A stretch of 10,631 bases of DNA from positions 1 through 10,631 of the forward strand of contig JAUWXJ010000073.1 in NCBI GenBank assembly GCA_030616425.1, in the 5' to 3' direction. Made by a program: the position numbers and the translations under genes. Below the pieces are notes generated by a model. It did no database searches and was not told where the DNA came from. It saw only the letters and a program-made list of their open reading frames with translations. Positions 6,197 through 10,631 of the stretch are shown here, in pieces. The stretch comes from Desulfobacterales bacterium (lineage in GTDB: Bacteria > Desulfobacterota > Desulfobacteria > Desulfobacterales > C00003060). The stretch's first letter is position 1. Each line of letters opens with the position of its first letter.

Positions 6197-6631
6197 ATGT
6201 CTGACGAAGGCGTGGGTGTCCATGTGGCCAACAGGCTCATGGAGATGGATCTGCCTGCGGGTGTAAAAGTTGTTGAAGGGGGAACCGACGGCTTTCGTCT
6301 AATGAATGTGGTGACTGAAGCAGATCGGCTTATCGTGGTTGATGCAGTAAAGGGGGGAGGGGCCCCTGGTTCAATCTACCGGTTTGACATCAAGGATGCG
6401 CCCACATGCCCCGACGTGTACAAGACCTCGGTTCACCAAATTGGTATTCTGGAGGTGATCCATCTTTCAGAACTGGTTGGCAAGACCCCTGAGACTACAA
6501 TCATCGGGGTTGAACCGAAATCACTCGATATGGGCATGGAACTCTCACCCGAGGTGCAGGCCAAAATTCCTAAGATTGTTGAACTGGTCTTAGACGAGGT
6601 CAGCAGATCCGCGGGATCTGTTCCCCTGTGA
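6197..6631 (+). CDS. [NiFe] hydrogenase maturation endopeptidase (HybD/HyaD family, M52)
   Basis: This nickel-dependent peptidase removes the C-terminal tail of the large subunit after nickel insertion. The in-frame ORF from the ATG at 6197 has 144 residues, but this Met lies inside the conserved first motif GVGNLLMSDEGVGVH. The natural protein should therefore start about 16 residues earlier, at the ATG at 6150 (see the frame-displaced segment 6150-6196). The three nickel-sensing residues known from HybD are visible: E4 in SDEGVG, D49 in VVDAVKGGG and H80 in SVHQIG, numbered from 6197. Total length after repair (about 160) is normal. It lies 174 bp after the large subunit, beyond a G/C hairpin, the usual place for the dedicated protease (called HynC in Desulfovibrio). 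Its last 32 bp overlap hypE on the other strand. If the frameshift is real, the protein may be made poorly or lack its first strand. Confidence 0.88.
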   Translation: MSDEGVGVHVANRLMEMDLPAGVKVVEGGTDGFRLMNVVTEADRLIVVDAVKGGGAPGSIYRFDIKDAPTCPDVYKTSVHQIGILEVIHLSELVGKTPETTIIGVEPKSLDMGMELSPEVQAKIPKIVELVLDEVSRSAGSVPL

Positions 6632-7610
6632 GCATGTCTACGATTCTAGTTCCGCCAATGCGTGTTTTCATGAAGACCTTTCCAGGAGAATCTGTAACTA
6701 CCTCTCCTATAATGGAGGCGTCTTTTCCGTATTCGGCTGCTTTAATCGTCTCCAATACCTTTTCGGCGTGGTCCGGCCCGACAAAGGCAAGGAGCTTGCC
6801 CTCATTGCCTACATAAAGGGGGTCGAAACCCAGAAGTTCACAGATGCCCACAACTTCATCTCGGATCGGGAGTGATTCCTCATAGATCTTTATACCCACG
6901 TTCGATTGGGTGGCGATCTCGTTCAGTGAGGTCCCCACACCCCCGCGGGTTGGATCCCTCAAGGCATGGATTTGGTCACTTGCGGCAATCATTTTGCCTA
7001 CCATGTGGTTTAGGGGGGCGGTGTCGCTTTCAATCTGGGATTCAAAGGTCATCCCCTCCCTTTGGGTCAATACAGTGATCCCATGGTCGGCAATAGTTCC
7101 ACTGATTATAACCTTATCGCCGGGTCTGGCGTTGTGCCCGGAAATATTTATACCCTCGGGGACAAATCCGACCCCGGAAGTATTGATAAATATTTTGTCC
7201 GCGGCCCCGCTCGGCACTACCTTGGTATCGCCGGTGACAATCAGCACATCGGCCTTTTTTGCCGCATCTTTCATCGCCCGGAGCACCCTTTTCAGGTCAG
7301 CCGTGGGAAAGCCCTCTTCGATGATCAGGCCCACGCTCAGATAAAGCGGGGTTGCGCCGCACATGGCAAGATCATTGACCGTGCCGTTAACAGCAAGGTC
7401 TCCGATGTTTCCTCCCGGGAAAAAGATCGGATCAACCACATAGGTGTCGGTGGAAAAGGCAAGCCGCTTTCCTTCAATATCAAAGACGGCGCTGTCATTG
7501 AGTTGCGCAAGGATCGGGTTTTCAAACTCAGGGACCAAGAGATCAGAAATCAGGCTGTGAGATGCCTTTCCGCCACTTCCGTGATCCAGAAGAATTTTAT
7601 CTGTGCTCAT
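6600..7610 (-). CDS. hypE: HypE, carbamoyl dehydratase for hydrogenase cyanide ligands
   Basis: HypE accepts a carbamoyl group from HypF on its C-terminal Cys and uses ATP to dehydrate it to a thiocyanate, the source of the active-site CN ligands. The 336-residue protein is of normal length. It has the PurM/AIR-synthase-like signatures LLDHGSGGKA (7-16), FSTDTYVVDP (52-61), GDLAVNGTVNDLAMCGA (70-86) and RDPTRGGV (218-225), and ends in the diagnostic PRIC, with C336 as the carbamoyl-carrying residue. The start at 7610 aligns with the family N-terminus; the ribosome-binding site is weak. It lies 20 bp after hypA in the same transcription unit. Its last codons, including the essential Cys, overlap the 3' end of the protease gene on the other strand. 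Confidence 0.97.
   Translation of the reverse strand: MSTDKILLDHGSGGKASHSLISDLLVPEFENPILAQLNDSAVFDIEGKRLAFSTDTYVVDPIFFPGGNIGDLAVNGTVNDLAMCGATPLYLSVGLIIEEGFPTADLKRVLRAMKDAAKKADVLIVTGDTKVVPSGAADKIFINTSGVGFVPEGINISGHNARPGDKVIISGTIADHGITVLTQREGMTFESQIESDTAPLNHMVGKMIAASDQIHALRDPTRGGVGTSLNEIATQSNVGIKIYEESLPIRDEVVGICELLGFDPLYVGNEGKLLAFVGPDHAEKVLETIKAAEYGKDASIIGEVVTDSPGKVFMKTRIGGTRIVDMLTGEQIPRIC
6604..6620. repeat. Perfect 7-bp inverted repeat at the convergent protease/hypE ends
   Basis: CAGATCC (6604-6610) and GGATCTG (6614-6620) are perfect inverted copies around a GCG loop. They lie inside the overlap of the two converging genes. No T tract follows on either strand, so a Rho-independent terminator is doubtful, but the hairpin could slow polymerases or protect transcript ends. 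Confidence 0.5.
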
Positions 7611-7630
7611 GGATAAATCCGTTCTATCCC

Positions 7631-7972
7631 TTACTCTGCCTCGATATGGCTTATTTCAAGCTCTTTTCCAGAGATAATTTCACTCGCAATCCCCCCACAT
7701 TTAGGACAGAGAAAAAAGGAGCTACCCACTTCAAAGTCTATGTTACAATTTTGACATCGTCCCCTGGCAGGGACAACTTCTATGTCAAGTTCGGCCCCTT
7801 CGGCCACGGTCCTCTCTGAGATCACCTCAAAAGAAAAGCTCAGGGCCTCTGGGACAACAGCGGACAGAGTCCCTATCCGAACTTGCACCCTGGTAACACG
7901 GGAAACCCCGTGCTTTTTGCTTTCGTCTTCGACAATCTTGAGCAGACTTTGGGCAATCGAAAGTTCATGCAT
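7631..7972 (-). CDS. hypA: HypA, hydrogenase nickel-insertion metallochaperone
   Basis: HypA delivers nickel to the large subunit after the Fe(CN)2CO group is in place. The start is set at 7972 rather than the in-frame ATG at 7993 because HypA proteins begin with Met-His-Glu, whose His2 is a nickel ligand; this gives MHELSIAQSL and 113 residues, the family length. The zinc site has its four Cys in two CxxC pairs: C73 and C76 (CQNC), C89 and C92 (CPKC). The ATG lies within the hypD stop region (8-bp overlap, 7965-7972), and no ribosome-binding site is seen, so translation is probably coupled to hypD. hypE follows after 20 bp. Confidence 0.95.
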   Translation of the reverse strand: MHELSIAQSLLKIVEDESKKHGVSRVTRVQVRIGTLSAVVPEALSFSFEVISERTVAEGAELDIEVVPARGRCQNCNIDFEVGSSFFLCPKCGGIASEIISGKELEISHIEAE

Positions 7973-9056
7973 GGTACTTGTAATAAGCGGCACACGTCCC
8001 TTCAGTAGAGACCATACAAGGCCCCACAGGGTGGCTCGGTGTGCAGAGGTTTTTGTACAGGGGGCACTCCAGAGGGGTCTTCAACCCCATAAGTATCTCG
8101 CCACAGGCGCACCCTGTTGGTTCTTTTGAGTCAGGCACTGAAAGCTCAAACCTTTTTTCTGCGTCAAAGGAATCAAATTCTCTCCGGATCTTCAGCCCAC
8201 TTTGCGGGATCGTTCCGATTCCTCGCCAGACGGCGTCGGCTGGCTCAAAGACCTGGTACATTATTTGTCGGGCCTTTTCGTTTCCCTGGAAAGTCACTGC
8301 ACGGCGGTATCCGTTCTCCAGCCTTGCTTCTCCCTCTTCTATTTGTTTTATCAGCATATAAATGGCTTGCAAGATGTCTGCTGGTTCAAACCCGGAGACA
8401 ACGCATGGGGTGTGGTAGGTTTCAACCACCGGCAGGTAGGCATTGCTACCAATAATCACGGAAACGTGTCCTGGACAGATAAAGCCGTCAATTCTTACAT
8501 CATCTGCTGTCATAAAGGCGATTAGTGCTGGCGGAACCAGCTTGTGAGCCGAGAGTACGGAAAAGTTTTTCAATCCCCTTTTTTCTGCCTCAAGTATGGA
8601 GGCGGCAATTGTTGGGGCAGTGGTTTCAAAACCCATGCCCAGGAAGACTACCTCCTTTTGAGGATTACTCTCTGCAAGACCGAGGGCGTCAAATGCTGAG
8701 TAAACAATACGAATTTGTCTCCCTTCGGCCCCTTCTTTTTGCAGGGAGGAATGGGTGCCAGGCACCCTCAGAAGGTCCCCGAAGGTAGCCACAATAACAT
8801 CCTTTATCCTGGCCACTTCTATGAAGGTATCGATTTCTTGTTGAGCGGTTACACACACAGGGCAACCTGGTCCGGAAAGGAGCGTAATGGTTTCTGGCAG
8901 CAGCCCCCGGATTCCGCTCCGGAAGATAGCCATGGTATGAGTGCCACACACCTCCATCAACCTTACTTTTTCCCGGCTTGTTTCTTTGATTTTCTCTACT
9001 AATTTCTGGGAGAGTTCTCTGTCTCGGTATTCATCTATGTGCTTCATACTGGTCAT
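7965..9056 (-). CDS. hypD: HypD, Fe-S scaffold for assembly of the Fe(CN)2CO group
   Basis: HypD, in complex with HypC, is the scaffold on which iron receives its CN and CO ligands. The 363-residue protein shows the family motifs: EVCGTHT (35-41, C37 as the iron-binding Cys), SGPGCPVCV (61-69, C65 and C68, redox thiols), GMGFETTAPT (140-149), and the C-terminal cluster of Cys (C316, C318, C331, C338, C347, C355), which includes the [4Fe-4S] ligands. The start is at 9056; an in-frame Met at 9047 is equally possible, and neither has a clear ribosome-binding site. Its required partner HypC, normally encoded directly upstream, is absent here and must be supplied from elsewhere. It is followed by hypA with an 8-bp overlap. 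Confidence 0.97.
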   Translation of the reverse strand: MTSMKHIDEYRDRELSQKLVEKIKETSREKVRLMEVCGTHTMAIFRSGIRGLLPETITLLSGPGCPVCVTAQQEIDTFIEVARIKDVIVATFGDLLRVPGTHSSLQKEGAEGRQIRIVYSAFDALGLAESNPQKEVVFLGMGFETTAPTIAASILEAEKRGLKNFSVLSAHKLVPPALIAFMTADDVRIDGFICPGHVSVIIGSNAYLPVVETYHTPCVVSGFEPADILQAIYMLIKQIEEGEARLENGYRRAVTFQGNEKARQIMYQVFEPADAVWRGIGTIPQSGLKIRREFDSFDAEKRFELSVPDSKEPTGCACGEILMGLKTPLECPLYKNLCTPSHPVGPCMVSTEGTCAAYYKYHA

Positions 9057-9197
9057 TTCTTATCAGGTCCTTGCGTCAAATCGTCATGATACCTGTAGCG
9101 TAGTTTCCAAGCCGTCATGGGACATTTTTTTTGGGTCAGGTCACTGATAATTGCGTGAAAGATTATACAACGGCACCATGTTCGGCATACCGTCCTG
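9057..9197 (-). other. hypF-hypD intergenic gap lacking hypC
   Basis: These 141 bp lie where many hyp operons carry the roughly 75-codon hypC. No HypC start (MCL-type) or HypC-like peptide is readable in any minus-strand frame. The only notable signal is a perfect minus-strand TATAAT (complement of 9162-9167), but no -35 box stands 16-18 nt upstream, so a promoter for hypD is only a weak possibility. No terminator is seen. Confidence 0.6.
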
Positions 9198-10631
9198 TCA
9201 CGAGTTGGCAATTGCGGCTGCCACAATCGCCTGTCCCAAAGAGATCCCTCCGTCATTGGTCGGCACAAGAGAATGGGTGAAGACCTGAAAGTCTTTATCT
9301 TTCAGGGCGTTTGTCAGACCGGCCAACAAGACTGCATTTTGAAAGACACCGCCACTTAGGACTACACGATCCAGCCCTGTCTCTTTGCGTAAGAGTGTGC
9401 AAAGGTCAGAAAACAAGCAGACTAGTGTCGTGTGAAACCTGCTACTTATTTCAGACACCTCGCGACCTTTTTCCATATCCCTTACCACGCCGCGTATAAT
9501 CGGGCCAACCAGTATCTCGTAAGAATCTTTCCCTCGTCTCCACTCGTAATCATAAGATTCCTTAGTCTGTTTGTTTATTGTCATCTCCAGCTCCATGGCG
9601 GCCTGTCCCTCGTAAGCCACGGTCTTTATGATACCAAGGATGCTGGCAACTCCGTCAAAAAGACGCCCGAGGCTAGAGGTGTAAGGGGAGTTGACATTCT
9701 TGGAGATCATTTTCTGGATGATTCTTATCTTTTCTTTATCAAGCCACTGAAAGAGGGAGAGTTCTAGGTCGTAGAACCCTTCGCCAAAGGTATTGTAAAG
9801 ATAACTTATGGCCATTCGCCACGGTTCTTTGATTGCTGCTGCGCCACCCGGCATCGGGAGATACGTGAGATGGGCCGCACGCCTAAATTGATGTTTCTCG
9901 GCGATCAGTACCTCTCCCCCCCAGATATGGCCGTCTGTTCCATAACCCGTTCCATCAAAGGAGAGCCCTATGACCTGCCCATCCAGTCCGTTTTCCGCCA
10001 TACAGCTTACGATGTGCGCATGGTGATGTTGAACGGCGATCTTTTTCACACCTTCTTGTTCTTGTGCATAATGGGTGCTGAGATAATCAGGATGGAGATC
10101 ATAGGCCACGATCTGAGGATCAATGTCGAGGATCTGTTTCATGTGCCGTACGGTCAGTTCAAGAAAGCGATAGGTTTCAAGATTTTCTAGATCCCCGATG
10201 TGCTGGCTGAGAAAGGCATTTTCCCCCTTGGTCAGGCAGACTGTATTTTTCAGTTCCGCTCCGCAGGCAAGTATCTGGGGAAGGTGTTCTTTTAGGAAAA
10301 CAGGGACAGGAACATAGCCCCTTGATCGACGGATAAATCGGGTTGCCCCTTCCAGACTTCTGATAATGGAATCGTCGCAGCGCAGATAGATGTCCCGGTT
10401 GTGGATCAGGAGATAATCTGCAATGGGGCCAAGGCGTTCAAAGGCGTCATCATTATCAATAGCGATCGGCTCCTCGCTTATGTTTCCACTGGTCATCACC
10501 AGTGCTGTGAAATCGTAGCTCAAGAGGAGATAATGAAGCGGGGCATACGGTAGCATTACCCCGAGGTTTTTGTTCCGAGGCGAGATTTCAGCGGAGAGGG
10601 AATTCGGGCGCTTTTTTTTCAGCAGAACGAT
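9198..10631 (-). CDS. hypF: HypF, carbamoyltransferase, C-terminal 477 residues (5' end outside window)
   Basis: HypF makes carbamoyl-adenylate from carbamoyl phosphate and ATP and transfers the carbamoyl group to the C-terminal Cys of HypE. The frame stays open upstream of the ATG at 10556 to the window edge. Those 25 extra codons (ending RNKNLGV before MLPYAPLH) fit HypF, so that ATG is internal and roughly 290 residues (acylphosphatase, zinc-finger and most of the YrdC domain) are missing from view. The visible part has the end of the YrdC-like domain (LVMTSGNISEEPIAI, RRSRGYVPVP). It then has the Kae1-like transferase domain with the metal-binding QHHHAH, the nucleotide motif SFDGTGYGTDGHIWGGE, and the C-terminal SGGVFQNAVL and PTNDGGISLGQ. 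It heads the hypF-hypD-hypA-hypE unit as far as can be seen. No defects appear. Confidence 0.96.
   Translation of the reverse strand: MVLLKKKRPNSLSAEISPRNKNLGVMLPYAPLHYLLLSYDFTALVMTSGNISEEPIAIDNDDAFERLGPIADYLLIHNRDIYLRCDDSIIRSLEGATRFIRRSRGYVPVPVFLKEHLPQILACGAELKNTVCLTKGENAFLSQHIGDLENLETYRFLELTVRHMKQILDIDPQIVAYDLHPDYLSTHYAQEQEGVKKIAVQHHHAHIVSCMAENGLDGQVIGLSFDGTGYGTDGHIWGGEVLIAEKHQFRRAAHLTYLPMPGGAAAIKEPWRMAISYLYNTFGEGFYDLELSLFQWLDKEKIRIIQKMISKNVNSPYTSSLGRLFDGVASILGIIKTVAYEGQAAMELEMTINKQTKESYDYEWRRGKDSYEILVGPIIRGVVRDMEKGREVSEISSRFHTTLVCLFSDLCTLLRKETGLDRVVLSGGVFQNAVLLAGLTNALKDKDFQVFTHSLVPTNDGGISLGQAIVAAAIANS

Noticed and set aside
7062..7616. 184-codon open frame on the plus strand across hypE
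   Set aside because: It is antisense to a full-length HypE with diagnostic motifs and has no family features of its own.

Overview
The window looks like a chromosome segment of an anaerobic, hydrogen-metabolising Gram-negative bacterium, most likely a sulfate-reducer-type member of the Desulfobacterota. This is inferred from three things: an Rnf operon whose RnfB is fused to a GltD/NfnB-like flavoprotein, a Tat-exported group 1 [NiFe] hydrogenase without a membrane anchor, and a set of hyp maturation genes. No marker gene in the window fixes the taxon.

Layout. Positions 1-3206 (+) are the end of an Rnf operon: the 3' part of rnfE, complete rnfA, a 193-bp AT-rich repeat-bearing gap, and a 696-residue rnfB. 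A strong intrinsic terminator follows at 3242-3282. After a leader of about 200 bp, which holds a second terminator-like hairpin and an orphan Shine-Dalgarno sequence, come the hydrogenase small subunit (3485-4459) and large subunit (4460-6022). Next are a C/G-rich hairpin (6058-6107) and the hydrogenase maturation endopeptidase. The natural start of the endopeptidase appears to be thrown out of frame by a C7 tract. On the opposite strand, from 10631 down to 6600, lie hypF (5' end outside the window), hypD, hypA and hypE. hypE converges on the endopeptidase gene and overlaps it by 32 bp. hypC is missing from its usual place between hypF and hypD, and hypB is not seen.

How the genes work together. 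HypF, HypE and HypD (with HypC, not seen here) make and assemble the Fe(CN)2CO group, and HypA delivers nickel. The endopeptidase then removes the 15-residue C-terminal tail of the large subunit so that the Tat-exported heterodimer can form. The small subunit carries a Cys in place of the usual Pro near its medial cluster, which predicts three [4Fe-4S] clusters, as in [NiFeSe] enzymes. The active site itself uses ordinary Cys. The Rnf complex couples ferredoxin/NAD(H) electron transfer to ion transport. The flavoprotein module on RnfB suggests an extra electron entry or exit point, perhaps NAD(P)H. Periplasmic H2 oxidation and Rnf fit a common energy-conserving electron network, but their physical linkage is the only evidence here.
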